Part shown: positions 1 through 7,529 of the stretch, in pieces
Layout of the letters: each line of letters begins with the position of its first letter
Position numbering within the stretch: the first letter of the stretch is position 1
Origin: an uncultured Eubacteriales bacterium
GTDB taxonomy: Bacteria > Bacillota_I > Bacilli_A > RF39 > UBA660
Direction of reading: 5' to 3'
Length of the DNA: 64,000 nt
Assembly (NCBI GenBank): GCA_905188025.1
Contig: CAJJKI010000002.1
Span: 62,001 to 126,000, forward strand
Notes under the pieces: model-generated
The model's input: only the letters and a program-made list of their open reading frames with translations
Told to the model about the DNA's origin: nothing
Databases searched by the model: none
Translations under genes and position numbers: made by a program

Positions 1-1277
1 TATCTAACTATCCGTGGGTAATGAGTTCTACTTTAATCAATCAAATCAAAAATGCTTATCCCAATACTGGTTCATATGCCAAAGGTGGAGTAGAAGCAAA
101 GGTTACTTGTAAAACATACAATGGAACTACTTTAATAGGTTCAAAAGATGCGACATTTAAATTATACATAACTGATAAACCTGTTATTAGTAGTGCTACA
201 AGAACTGAATTAAACACTAAAATAAAAGCATTAACTACAAGTGTATTAAGGCACGCATCACAGAATAAATTTACAATTACTGCAACTGCTCCAACTGGTG
301 CAAGTATTACAGGTTATAGAGTAAAAAACGGAACTCAGGACAGTGGACTATCAACAAGTAATGTAGTTAATCTAAACGATATTCAAACTTATTATGAAGA
401 GAGTAATGTATTAAAAACTAAATTTATAGTCACTTGTGTAGATTCGAGAGGAAATGAATCTGAAGAATTTCCAGTAGTGTGCAATTTTATTAATTACATA
501 CAAGTATCAATCAATAAGACTGATGTAACTATAAAACGAAGCTCAGGAACTTCTACAGATTGCAAAATTTATGCGACTGGTAATTTTTTCAATGGTAAGA
601 TTGGAACGACCAGTAATACAATTGCATTTAAGGTAAGATCTAAACTAAAAAATGCTACTACATGGGGGAATTGGATAACAGTATCAACAACATATACTGG
701 CAATACATTTAAAGTTAATAATGTCACTATAGCAGGTACATTCAGTTATACTGAAAATTATGATTTCGAACTTATGGCAACTGACAAAATAGGAGAAACA
801 GATGATTATAGTAAAGTATTTGTAAATAGTGTTCCTACTGAAAAACATCACAGCAAAGGTGCATGGATAAGGGAACTATCAGCAGATAAATTAAATGCTT
901 TATCAATAACAGATAATTTTTTGGGACTAATAATTTCAACTGGTAAAAATGAAAATGGTACTTGGATAAAATTTTCGAATGGTAGTATGATTTGTTTTGG
1001 AACAAAAGAGTTTTCGCCTACTTTTTCTGAGTTTTGGGGTCTTATGGCAACAGGAAAGTTGAAGATAACTTATCCACAAGAATTTTTAGAAAATACCGAC
1101 GCAGTTTTGACAATTTCAAAAGGGGATAATGTTTTTATCATTACTCAAGCAAATGTATCTAGTGAACATTCGACAAAAACACAATCACAAGAATTTAGAA
1201 TAGCTCATCCTTCGTCGATGGGTGCTGGAAGTCAAGACAATAGAGTATTTTTTATAGCAATTGGCAAATGGAAATAG
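1..1277 (+). CDS. Phage minor structural/tail protein, DUF859-like (5' partial)
   Basis: The frame is open to the window edge, so the gene starts upstream; the ATG at 21 is probably internal. The visible 424 or so residues are a chain of beta-rich modules. They resemble the DUF859 family of siphovirus minor structural proteins, which act in tail-tip/host recognition. The last 130 residues form a separate C-terminal module with a 'WIKFSNGSMICFG' motif, typical of phage receptor-binding tips. It is followed 18 bases later by a baseplate-type gene in the same late operon. The family call rests on sequence style and context, and the receptor is unknown. Confidence 0.7.
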   Translation, partial: SNYPWVMSSTLINQIKNAYPNTGSYAKGGVEAKVTCKTYNGTTLIGSKDATFKLYITDKPVISSATRTELNTKIKALTTSVLRHASQNKFTITATAPTGASITGYRVKNGTQDSGLSTSNVVNLNDIQTYYEESNVLKTKFIVTCVDSRGNESEEFPVVCNFINYIQVSINKTDVTIKRSSGTSTDCKIYATGNFFNGKIGTTSNTIAFKVRSKLKNATTWGNWITVSTTYTGNTFKVNNVTIAGTFSYTENYDFELMATDKIGETDDYSKVFVNSVPTEKHHSKGAWIRELSADKLNALSITDNFLGLIISTGKNENGTWIKFSNGSMICFGTKEFSPTFSEFWGLMATGKLKITYPQEFLENTDAVLTISKGDNVFIITQANVSSEHSTKTQSQEFRIAHPSSMGAGSQDNRVFFIAIGKWK

Positions 1278-1295
1278 AAAGGAAAGTGATAATAT

Positions 1296-1655
1296 ATGAA
1301 AATAATAGGAAAAGAAATTCGTATAAATAGAGGTGATAGGCTACTAATAGATTTTTCTATCGATAATGGAGATGATAAATATACTTTTAAAGATGGAGAC
1401 AAGATTAAGTTCTCTATTTATAGAAAGAAAGAATTGGATAAAACACCAGTTTTACAAAAAGAATTTACACCAACAGTAGGTTCTACTAGTGTAGATATAG
1501 ACATATCAGGTGAAGATATGAAAATAGGCGAAATGGCAAACAAACCTATTGAGTACTGGTATGAAATAGAGTTAAATGGTGATTCAACAATCATAGGCTA
1601 TGATGAAGAAGGTGCAAAGAAATTAATTCTTTATCCTGAAGGTGCAGACTTATGA
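1296..1655 (+). CDS. Phage baseplate-type protein, BppU N-terminal-like
   Basis: A 119-residue acidic protein with the pattern of a small all-beta domain: 'INRGDRLLIDFSI' near the N-terminus and 'IEYWYEIELNG' near residue 85. This is the layout of the N-terminal domain of lactococcal upper-baseplate proteins and of many unnamed Firmicute phage proteins that sit next to the receptor-binding gene. It has a good ribosome binding site (AGGAAAGTGATA). Its stop overlaps the next start in an ATGA, implying translational coupling. A structural role in the tail tip is inferred from position. Confidence 0.5.
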   Translation: MKIIGKEIRINRGDRLLIDFSIDNGDDKYTFKDGDKIKFSIYRKKELDKTPVLQKEFTPTVGSTSVDIDISGEDMKIGEMANKPIEYWYEIELNGDSTIIGYDEEGAKKLILYPEGADL

Positions 1656-2860
1656 TACAAGAAAAGCAAAATTTTAGTGGCGATCTAAATACTAAACAAT
1701 CGTTGAATGGTTCACTTAATAATGCTGTTATATATGTTGATCCAATTACACAAGAAAAGGAAGTCACACCCAGTAAACAAGTACAGGAAGTAGTACCTGA
1801 TAAAGGATTTACAGGTTTATCAAAAGTAATAGTTATTCCATATACACCTGTAGTTGCTAAAAAGAAAATATTAAATAATGGAACATATAAAGCCATAGTT
1901 GATGATTTAGATGGTTATAGCGAAGTTGAAGTTGCCACTAGTGGTGCAGATTTGACAGAATACTTTAAAGATACAATTTCATTTGGCGACGCTAATTCTA
2001 GTGCAGTAAATAAAATAATTACAAAATTACCAAATGAATTAACTATTACTGGCACTAAGAGTGCTAACTACATGTTTTCTAGATGCGTTAATTTAAAAGA
2101 AATACCTCAATTAAAAAATATGGCAATGGTAACAACAACAAATAATATGTTTTCAAATTGTGCCTCTTTAGTCACTATACCTTTACTTAATACAAGTAAT
2201 GTTACCAGTATGTATGGTATGTTTGAATATTGCAAAGAATTAGAAAGTGTACCACTATTAAATACAAGCAAAGTTACTAGTATGAATAATATATTTACTG
2301 GTTGTTCTTCTTTAGTTGAGGTGCCATTATTAGATACAAGCAAAGTTACTAATATGAATGGTATGTTTTCAAATTGTACCTCTTTAGTCACTATACCGCA
2401 ATTAAACACATCTAATGTTACTAATATGAATAGCATGTTTTATGGAAATGGTTCATTAGAACAAATACCACAATTAGATACAAGCAAAGTTACTAGTATG
2501 ATGGGTATGTTTAGCAATCAAAGAAAATTAGTCACCGTACCACAACTGAATGCTAGTAAAGTTAATAATATACAAAGTATATTTCAATATTGTGAAAGTT
2601 TGAAAAATGTAGGTGGCTTTGTAAATTTAGGTGAAGCATTTTCTACAACTTCTGCAGTTGGTTATTATCAATATACTTTATCATTAAACTCTTCAAATAA
2701 ATTAACACATGATAGTTTAATGAACATTATTAATAATTTATATGATATAGCCACAGAGGGGTGCAAGTCACAGTATTTACAATTAGGTTCAACAAATCAA
2801 GCAAAATTGACAGCGGAAGAAATAGCAATAGCAACTGAAAAAGGTTGGACAGTAAGGTAG
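1652..2860 (+). CDS. Phage tail protein with BspA-type leucine-rich repeats (DUF285)
   Basis: 402 residues. Residues 1-100 are a beta-rich phage-type head ('VVPDKGFTGLSKVIV', a motif common in phage tail and surface proteins). From about residue 130 there are BspA/DUF285 repeats of exactly 24 residues (MF-x2-C-x-SL-x2-IP-L-L-N/D-TS-K/N-VTSM-x2), six full copies plus degenerate ends. The last 80 residues form a non-repeat cap. BspA repeats are known in surface adhesins of oral and gut bacteria and protists. Here the gene sits between the tail tip and the holin genes, so it may be a host-binding fibre or a protein displayed by the lysogen. The start overlaps the previous gene by 4 bases. Confidence 0.75.
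   Translation: MIQEKQNFSGDLNTKQSLNGSLNNAVIYVDPITQEKEVTPSKQVQEVVPDKGFTGLSKVIVIPYTPVVAKKKILNNGTYKAIVDDLDGYSEVEVATSGADLTEYFKDTISFGDANSSAVNKIITKLPNELTITGTKSANYMFSRCVNLKEIPQLKNMAMVTTTNNMFSNCASLVTIPLLNTSNVTSMYGMFEYCKELESVPLLNTSKVTSMNNIFTGCSSLVEVPLLDTSKVTNMNGMFSNCTSLVTIPQLNTSNVTNMNSMFYGNGSLEQIPQLDTSKVTSMMGMFSNQRKLVTVPQLNASKVNNIQSIFQYCESLKNVGGFVNLGEAFSTTSAVGYYQYTLSLNSSNKLTHDSLMNIINNLYDIATEGCKSQYLQLGSTNQAKLTAEEIAIATEKGWTVR
2147..2602 (+). repeat. 72-bp tandem coding repeat (BspA leucine-rich repeats)
   Basis: Six in-frame units of 72 bases begin at 2147 (each starts ATG/ATA-TTT), with a partial seventh to 2602. The first and fourth units are nearly identical over their first 35 bases (2147 and 2363). 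This indicates recent duplication or recombination between units. Confidence 0.85.
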
Positions 2861-2876
2861 TGAAAGAGGTGAGAGA

Positions 2877-3092
2877 ATGGAATTTATTGGAAGAACAAAA
2901 CCAAAATTATTAATTGCTGACGAGGGGAAACAATTAAGAGATAAAAAAGATGTGTACATTTCAGAACATATAGACGAAATGGGGAACATCGTACCAGAAC
3001 ATACTCCTTATTATTCAACATTAATATTTTTAGGATGCCAAATTAATAGTTTAGAAGAGTGTCAAGAAATCTATGTAGAAGAGGATATGTAA
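2877..3092 (+). CDS. Small phage protein, unknown
   Basis: 71 residues with no transmembrane segment and no motif I recognise. It lies in the late operon, 16 bases after the repeat protein, with a clear GAGGTGAGAG ribosome binding site and one base before the next start codon. Its place between tail and lysis genes resembles that of the short XkdX-type or baseplate accessory proteins of other Firmicute phages, but the sequence gives no direct support for that. Confidence 0.6.
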   Translation: MEFIGRTKPKLLIADEGKQLRDKKDVYISEHIDEMGNIVPEHTPYYSTLIFLGCQINSLEECQEIYVEEDM

Positions 3093-3093
3093 T

Positions 3094-3435
3094 ATGGAGA
3101 ATATAACACTTGGAGAAATAGCGAAAGCTTTGGCATTTATTGTAGCATTAATTGGTTCAATTGTATATTTAAAAAAGGCAATTATAGATGCATTGGACAA
3201 GCTATTACAACCAATTAAAAAAGAAATTAAAGAAGTAAAAGAAGAAACTGCTAAAAATAATTTGTCTAGTATTAAAACTGATCTGATCGATTTGATGGAA
3301 CTTGCAGATAGACAAATTATTTCAATAGAGCAAAAAATGAGAGCATATGAATTATATGACTATTATGGTAATCATGGTGGAAATAGTTATGTCCACGACA
3401 AGTGGGAAAGATTAAGGAAAGAAGGTAAGATTTAA
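3094..3435 (+). CDS. Phage membrane-anchored coiled-coil protein (lysis module)
   Basis: 113 residues: one N-terminal transmembrane segment (about 10-28), then a charged helical region rich in K and E (35-60) likely to form a coiled coil, then a short C-terminal domain with 'YGNHGGNSYVHDKW'. Proteins of this layout are common just before the holin and endolysin in Firmicute phages and are often named holin-like. It shares its last base with the start of the next gene (TAATG). The exact role (pinholin, spanin-like or regulator) cannot be told. Confidence 0.6.
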   Translation: MENITLGEIAKALAFIVALIGSIVYLKKAIIDALDKLLQPIKKEIKEVKEETAKNNLSSIKTDLIDLMELADRQIISIEQKMRAYELYDYYGNHGGNSYVHDKWERLRKEGKI

Positions 3436-3626
3436 TGAAAAAAGCATTAAATGATGTAAAATCATTTGTGACAGTATTAATGACAATAGCATTTGTAGTA
3501 TTAACATTTTTACAAGTTGTGACAGGAGAGCAATTTTATAGTTTATTTCAAATTATAATTGCTTTTTATTTTGGAACACAATATCAAAAAGGAATTGAGA
3601 AGAAAGGAAATGATAGTAATGAATGA
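3435..3626 (+). CDS. Putative phage holin
   Basis: 63 residues with two predicted membrane helices (about 10-28 and 33-50), a short turn between them and a charged K/E/N-rich C-terminal tail. This is the usual layout of a small class II holin. It lies two genes upstream of an M23 endolysin. Holins make the membrane lesion that releases or activates the endolysin. The call rests on size, topology and position rather than on a family motif. Confidence 0.6.
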   Translation: MKKALNDVKSFVTVLMTIAFVVLTFLQVVTGEQFYSLFQIIIAFYFGTQYQKGIEKKGNDSNE

Positions 3627-3915
3627 TAGTTATAAATTTGAGGTAATTTGTAAAAATCTTGTTATTGATTATTTTAATAACAAAGTAGAAAAAACAGATA
3701 ATAAAAAAATCAACATTAAAGATGTGTATGTTGTTTGGATGTGCAAAACTTTAAAAAATAGCAAAGCATTACTAAGTACAAATGTAAGTGATGGAATGTA
3801 TTACGAAATTACTTATAATGGTGATAAAGACGAAATATATTTTGATGCTTACAAAAAATGGGAAAATATTTTAATTTCAAAAGAAAAATTTAATGATAAA
3901 GTGGAGGTAGAATAA
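3619..3915 (+). CDS. Phage protein between holin and endolysin, unknown
   Basis: 98 residues from the ATG at 3619, chosen because AAAGGAAA lies about nine bases before it; longer in-frame starts at 3559 and 3610 lie inside the holin gene or have no proper spacing. It is basic and lysine-rich with no membrane segment. It overlaps the holin stop by eight bases and ends one base before the endolysin start, so it is translationally linked to the lysis cassette. I do not recognise a family. Confidence 0.55.
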   Translation: MNDSYKFEVICKNLVIDYFNNKVEKTDNKKINIKDVYVVWMCKTLKNSKALLSTNVSDGMYYEITYNGDKDEIYFDAYKKWENILISKEKFNDKVEVE

Positions 3916-3916
3916 T

Positions 3917-4729
3917 ATGAGATGTAGAGTATTAGAAAAAAAAGAATGCGAAATCACACAAGGTTATAACGATAACCATCATGCAAATGATATCGTAGGT
4001 AGTGGATATACTCTTGATTATGTAGTAGCTCATAGTGATGGCAAGGTAATATTTTGCCAAGATGGATATGGCAACATGAAGGGCAGTACAGGTAATGCCA
4101 GTTATGGAAATTGTGTTAAAATTGATCACGGTAATGGTTATGCTACCTTGTATGCTCATATGCGAAAAGGACTGCTAGTAAAAAATGGAGATTATGTTAA
4201 AAAAGGACAAAGACTAGGTTATATGTCTGATAGTGGCAATGCTTATGGCGGTCATCTACATTTTGAAGTATGGAGAAATGGTACAAGAATTAATCCAAGT
4301 AATTATATAAATTCCAATCTTTATAACGAGGAAATAAAAATAAAATATCAAATAGGAGATCATGTAAAAATAAATGGTGTATATATATCTAGTACAAGTA
4401 TAGAAAAGTTAACTCCTGCTATTACTGAAGGTGTTATTACTAAAATATTACCAGGTGCTAATAATCCATATCTTTTAGAAGATGGCCGTATTGGTTGGGT
4501 GAATGATACTGTTATTATTAATGATAGTAATAATTCTAAATACTTATCTAATATTACATATACTGGCTTTTCTATCGTAGATGCTTTGAAAGAAATAGGA
4601 GTAGATAGTTCTTATCAATACCGTGCTAAACTTGCAGAAGTTAACGATATAAGCAATTACCGTGGAACTGCAGAGCAGAATACTAGAATGCTAGAATTGT
4701 TAAAAAATGGTAGATTAAAATCAGTTTAG
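3917..4729 (+). CDS. Phage endolysin: M23 peptidase, SH3-like and Amidase02_C-type domain
   Basis: 270 residues in three parts. Residues 1-135 are an M23/LytM metallopeptidase with the zinc-ligand motifs 'HHAND' (HxxxD type) and 'GGHLHFEVW' (HxH); the family cleaves peptide cross-links of peptidoglycan. Residues 140-200 look like a bacterial SH3 wall-binding domain. Residues 212-270 (GFSIVDALKEIG...GTAEQNTRMLELL) match the pattern of the Amidase02_C cell-wall-binding domain known from Bacillus phage lysins. There is no signal peptide, consistent with holin-dependent release. It is the last gene of the late operon and is followed by a strong terminator. Confidence 0.85.
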   Translation: MRCRVLEKKECEITQGYNDNHHANDIVGSGYTLDYVVAHSDGKVIFCQDGYGNMKGSTGNASYGNCVKIDHGNGYATLYAHMRKGLLVKNGDYVKKGQRLGYMSDSGNAYGGHLHFEVWRNGTRINPSNYINSNLYNEEIKIKYQIGDHVKINGVYISSTSIEKLTPAITEGVITKILPGANNPYLLEDGRIGWVNDTVIINDSNNSKYLSNITYTGFSIVDALKEIGVDSSYQYRAKLAEVNDISNYRGTAEQNTRMLELLKNGRLKSV

Positions 4730-4740
4730 TGAGATATCAT

Positions 4741-4775
4741 AAAAAGGTCAAGATTTTTAGTCTTGACCTTTTTTT
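4741..4775 (+). terminator. Rho-independent terminator after endolysin
   Basis: AAGGTCAAGA / TCTTGACCTT is a perfect 10-bp stem with a 6-base loop followed by a T-run. It ends the phage late operon. Confidence 0.9.
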
Positions 4776-4829
4776 CTTTACTTTTTTACCAATATATACT
4801 ATAATATATAGCCAACAGAGGGGAATAAT

Positions 4830-4997
4830 ATGATTGAAAAGGTAATTTTTGATAAAAATATTATATATAAACTAACAAAAAGAACTGATAATAAATTAAT
4901 TATTCAATATAATTTAAAGAATAAAAGAGCATTCTTTAAAACGGATAAAATGCCAAAAAGAAAAGCTATTTGTATTGATAGAGTGCTAGAATTGTAG
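4830..4997 (+). CDS. Small basic phage protein, unknown
   Basis: A 55-residue reading frame starting MIEKVIFDK, with AGAGGGGAA seven bases upstream of the ATG. It is lysine- and isoleucine-rich, has no membrane segment and matches nothing I know. It stands alone between the late-operon terminator and the promoter/operator of the toxin-antitoxin-like pair. The ribosome binding site and codon pattern support it, but it could be a chance frame. Confidence 0.4.
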   Translation: MIEKVIFDKNIIYKLTKRTDNKLIIQYNLKNKRAFFKTDKMPKRKAICIDRVLEL

Positions 4998-5017
4998 AAA
5001 GTTAATTAAAAATTTTT

Positions 5018-5047
5018 ATTGAAATATGATTATTTCAATGTTATAAT
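5018..5047 (+). promoter_or_regulatory. Promoter with palindromic operator before the TA-like pair
   Basis: TTGAAA (5019-5024), a 17-base spacer and TATAAT (5042-5047) form a good sigma-A-type promoter. A perfect inverted repeat ATTGAAATA / TATTTCAAT (5018-5026 and 5031-5039, loop 4) lies on the -35 box and spacer. Binding there would block RNA polymerase, the usual arrangement of autoregulated toxin-antitoxin operons. Confidence 0.7.
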
Positions 5048-5104
5048 TAAATTGTAATCATAGTAGGAAAGTGTGGTTACATAAAGGAAGGTAGGGATAT
5101 TATA

Positions 5105-5302
5105 ATGGAAGAGAAAAGGAAAAATGTTTCTTTTGAAATGCAAGAAAATGAATCCAAAGATTGGAATAATATAAAAAATACAATACAAAAGTTACATAAA
5201 GAAAACAAAAATGATGTCCCAGTTTATTTGGATAATTTAAAAAAAGAAAAAAATATTAAAGAAGCAACATATGATAATGAATTTTTAAAGTATATGTTGT
5301 AA
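5105..5302 (+). CDS. Possible antitoxin of a prophage toxin-antitoxin pair
   Basis: 65 residues, highly charged (K, E, N, D), predicted helical, with no recognisable DNA-binding motif. It is the first gene after a promoter carrying a palindromic operator and lies 23 bases before a possible MazF/PemK-fold gene. It has a GGAAGGTAGGGAT ribosome binding site. Size, charge and position fit an antitoxin, but no family signature is visible, so this is inference from context. Confidence 0.4.
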   Translation: MEEKRKNVSFEMQENESKDWNNIKNTIQKLHKENKNDVPVYLDNLKKEKNIKEATYDNEFLKYML

Positions 5303-5325
5303 TAACAGAAGTGAGGTAAATAAAT

Positions 5326-5835
5326 ATGTACAAAACAGGACAATTAATATGGTTAAAAAATGTAGATAATGTATCTGGACATAAAATAAAAGAAAGTAGA
5401 TTATGCTTGGTAAGAAGAATATATGATGAAGAAACAATAGATTTGAGAACTTTATCAACAATTTACTATGATAAAACAAAAAATTTACCAGCAAAAAATT
5501 TAAAAGAAGCACAAATGGTAATCCAAAATTTGTTTGAATCTAAGATTAGAGAGTCTGGACAATATGTTATATTTGAGCCTGATAAAGATAATACAATTAA
5601 TTTTTCATTTACATTTGGAAATATGATTTCAAAAAAATTGAATCTAAATGAATTTGAACATGAACCTTTATTGGATAGAAATGATAATCCTGTTTATGTA
5701 TCAGAAGAAAAAGATTTAGAACTATCTCTTAAAGAAGCTGAAGCTATTGCTAAAGATATAGTATATTATTTTAAAATAGAACCAAAAGTAAAGAGTATTT
5801 TATCTAAAAAAGAAAAAGAAGGAAGTATGCAATAG
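5326..5835 (+). CDS. Possible PemK/MazF-fold toxin-like protein
   Basis: 169 residues. The N-terminal 50 (YKTGQLIWLKN... followed by GHKIKESRLCLVRRI) follow the pattern of the PemK/MazF barrel: a 'G-x-I-W' first strand, then K/R-x-R and a hydrophobic strand. MazF-type proteins are mRNA interferases. The C-terminal 100 residues are helical and acidic and do not belong to a normal MazF, so the protein is longer than the roughly 110-residue family norm. It could equally be an unrelated phage or accessory protein. It ends in a hairpin terminator that overlaps its stop codon. Confidence 0.35.
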   Translation: MYKTGQLIWLKNVDNVSGHKIKESRLCLVRRIYDEETIDLRTLSTIYYDKTKNLPAKNLKEAQMVIQNLFESKIRESGQYVIFEPDKDNTINFSFTFGNMISKKLNLNEFEHEPLLDRNDNPVYVSEEKDLELSLKEAEAIAKDIVYYFKIEPKVKSILSKKEKEGSMQ

Positions 5836-5847
5836 CATACTTCTTTT
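5822..5847. terminator. Terminator between convergent phage genes
   Basis: GAAGTATGC (5822-5830), loop AATA, GCATACTTC (5835-5843), then TTTT. A perfect 9-bp stem spans the stop of the plus-strand gene and abuts the stop of the minus-strand HNH-like gene. Confidence 0.8.
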
Positions 5848-6379
5848 ATTTCAAATAATTTCTTCTATACCTACTAATAAAATCTTCTTTAGTACCATAA
5901 TGTTCTTCAAAATATAACTGTGCCTCACGATGCCAAAAATCATTGAAATTTGTATCATCTTGATACTCTCTGTGGCAATTGAGACACATTCTTAGACAGA
6001 ATCCATCTTCCATAGAATTTGATCTATTCTTTCCAGCATAGATTTCATGCCAAGTTAGTTTATAGGTGCTATCACATAAGTAGCATTTTTTAGTATCATT
6101 ACTGAATACACTATATCTATTTCTCTCTAATTTTGCTAATTTATTTGATTTCTGGTGCAATTTTACCTTCTTAGGAGATATTTTCTCCAGATATTGCACA
6201 TCTTTTCTCATTTGACTGTTATTTGATAGTCCACTTCCAACCGGACTTTTTTTGATAAAAGTGGACTTTTTGTATTCTTTATTATTACATTCTCTACAAG
6301 TAGAGAGTTGTATTTCTTTGTTTATTAATTTACAATATGGTTTATTTTTTCTTTTTTTAATGTTTATACAATAACTCAT
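5846..6379 (-). CDS. HNH-type zinc-finger nuclease-like phage protein (NinG/Ref-like)
   Basis: 177 residues. An N-terminal cysteine cluster (CINIKK...CKLINKE...CRECNN) precedes a basic linker. Then comes 'CYLCDSTYKLTWHEIY' (CxxC and a histidine in a beta-beta-metal-like position) and 'CLRMCLNCHREYQDD', with a late 'FWHREAQ'. The arrangement of CxxC, HxI, C/H and a final H resembles the phage HNH proteins of the NinG/Ref group, which are single-strand or RecA-dependent nucleases in recombination. It is the only minus-strand gene of this prophage segment and the last before the attachment site. Nuclease activity is inferred. Confidence 0.55.
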   Translation of the reverse strand: MSYCINIKKRKNKPYCKLINKEIQLSTCRECNNKEYKKSTFIKKSPVGSGLSNNSQMRKDVQYLEKISPKKVKLHQKSNKLAKLERNRYSVFSNDTKKCYLCDSTYKLTWHEIYAGKNRSNSMEDGFCLRMCLNCHREYQDDTNFNDFWHREAQLYFEEHYGTKEDFISRYRRNYLK

Positions 6380-6384
6380 AATTT

Positions 6385-6430
6385 TAGTATCCTTTCAAAT
6401 GTTTGAATACTAATAATATTGAGCATTTTC
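6385..6430. other. Prophage attachment junction (attL or attR) in an ABC ATPase gene
   Basis: An imperfect palindrome on the phage side (TAGTAT at 6385, TTCAAA/TTTGAA in the middle, ATACTA ending 6412) is followed by 'TTTTCAGC' at 6426. From 6426 the host frame reads F-S-A-L-D, and the proline codon expected before F is replaced by GCA. The crossover therefore lies at about 6423-6428. The palindrome could be a recombinase arm site, or the upstream region of the HNH-like gene, whose ribosome binding site it contains. Confidence 0.6.
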
Positions 6431-6707
6431 AGCTTTGGATTATCAGACAAGATTAGCAGTATCAGATGATGTATATAAAATAATTAGAGATACAGGTAAA
6501 ACGGTTATTATGATAACGCATGATATTGCGGAGGCTATTTCAATGGCTTCTAGGGTAGTAGTACTTACAGAAAGACCTTCTCGTGTTAAGAAAATATATA
6601 ATATAGAGATGAAAGATAAAAGTACTCCTATTAATAATAGAAAGTGTCCTGAGTTTTCAAAATATTATGATATGATATGGAAAGAGATTGATTATCATGA
6701 AAAGTAA
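6423..6707 (+). pseudogene. ABC transporter ATPase, 3' remnant (nitrate/sulfonate type)
   Basis: The frame opens inside the D-loop (F-S-A-L-D at 6426-6440) and runs through the switch-histidine motif 'VIMITHDIAEAISMASR', a normal C-terminal end for the NitT/TauT ATPase family (SsuB/TauB). Walker A, the signature motif and Walker B are absent because the prophage replaced the 5' part. A TTG at 6435 could start a 90-residue peptide, but it would have no nucleotide site. The missing 5' part should lie beyond the other end of the prophage. The permease start overlaps the 3' end. Confidence 0.85.
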
Positions 6708-7488
6708 TGAATATAAAAGATATTTAAGAAGACTTAAGATAGAGAAGATACTTGTATATAGTGTACAATTACTAATAATAATAGGATTTAATATATTATG
6801 GGAATATACTGCTAATAGAGGGATAATTAACACTTTTATTTATTCGTCTCCTTCAAGAATATTTATAACTATTAATGAATTATATCAACAACATAATTTA
6901 TTTAATCATATATGGGTAACAGTATATGAGACAGTTATTAGCTTTTCTTTAGCTACAATACTTGGTACTTTTATAGCGATAATACTTTGGTATAGTAAGT
7001 TTTTGTATAAAGTATTTGATCCATATTTAACAGTACTTAATAGTTTACCTAAAGTAGCTTTAGGTCCAATAATTATTATAGTATGTGGTGCTAATATTAA
7101 GTCAATTATTATAATGGCATTACTTATATCAATAGTTATTACAATTAGTAATGTTTATTCAGGATTTGTTAATACTGATAAGAATAAAATAAAACTTTTA
7201 AAGAGTTTTGGAGCTAGTAAATGGCAAATGTTAAGATATTTAATTATTCCTGGTAATTATCATGTGATTATTAATAGTTTGAAGATTAATGTTGGTATGA
7301 GTATGGTTGGAGTAATTATGGGAGAGTTTTTAGTATCAAAAGAGGGTATTGGATATTTAATTAATTATGGATCGGAAGTATTTAATTTGAATTTAGTGTT
7401 TGCGGGGATAGTAATTCTTCTTCTAGTATCTTATTTAATGTATTTGATAGTGTTATATATAGAAAAAGCGTTAATTAGAAATAATTAG
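6697..7488 (+). CDS. ABC transporter permease, NitT/TauT (SsuC/TauC) family
   Basis: 263 residues from the ATG at 6697, chosen because GGAAAGAG lies about ten bases upstream; a TTG at 6688 is the alternative. It has six predicted membrane helices and the inner-membrane EAA loop in 'LLKSFGASKWQMLRYLIIPG', which docks to the ATPase. The family imports taurine, sulfonates, nitrate, thiamine precursors and similar solutes; the substrate here is not readable. It overlaps the broken ATPase by 11 bases, so the transporter is probably inactive while the prophage is present. No substrate-binding protein gene is in the window; it may lie left of the prophage. Confidence 0.85.
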   Translation: MKSNEYKRYLRRLKIEKILVYSVQLLIIIGFNILWEYTANRGIINTFIYSSPSRIFITINELYQQHNLFNHIWVTVYETVISFSLATILGTFIAIILWYSKFLYKVFDPYLTVLNSLPKVALGPIIIIVCGANIKSIIIMALLISIVITISNVYSGFVNTDKNKIKLLKSFGASKWQMLRYLIIPGNYHVIINSLKINVGMSMVGVIMGEFLVSKEGIGYLINYGSEVFNLNLVFAGIVILLLVSYLMYLIVLYIEKALIRNN

Positions 7489-7529
7489 CGTTTTTTTATG
7501 ATATAATAGTTTTAATAGTAGGTGGTTAT

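Larger units (their letters stand above)
1..6422. mobile_element. Prophage, right-hand end (left end outside window)
   Basis: From the window edge to about 6422 the genes are phage late genes on the plus strand (tail/receptor-binding protein, baseplate-type protein, leucine-rich repeat protein, small membrane proteins, endolysin, terminator). They are followed by accessory genes and one minus-strand HNH-like gene. At 6423 the reading changes abruptly to the interior of an ABC ATPase, coding for F-S-A-L-D, the conserved block just after Walker B. The boundary is therefore a phage-host junction inside a host gene. The integrase and capsid genes are not in the window, so the phage type and integrase class cannot be told. 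Confidence 0.85.

Noticed and set aside
7466..7500. Terminator after the ABC permease (AAAAAGCG...GCGTTTTTTT)
   Set aside because: The GCG blocks face each other and do not pair (GCG with GCG), leaving only a weak AT stem.
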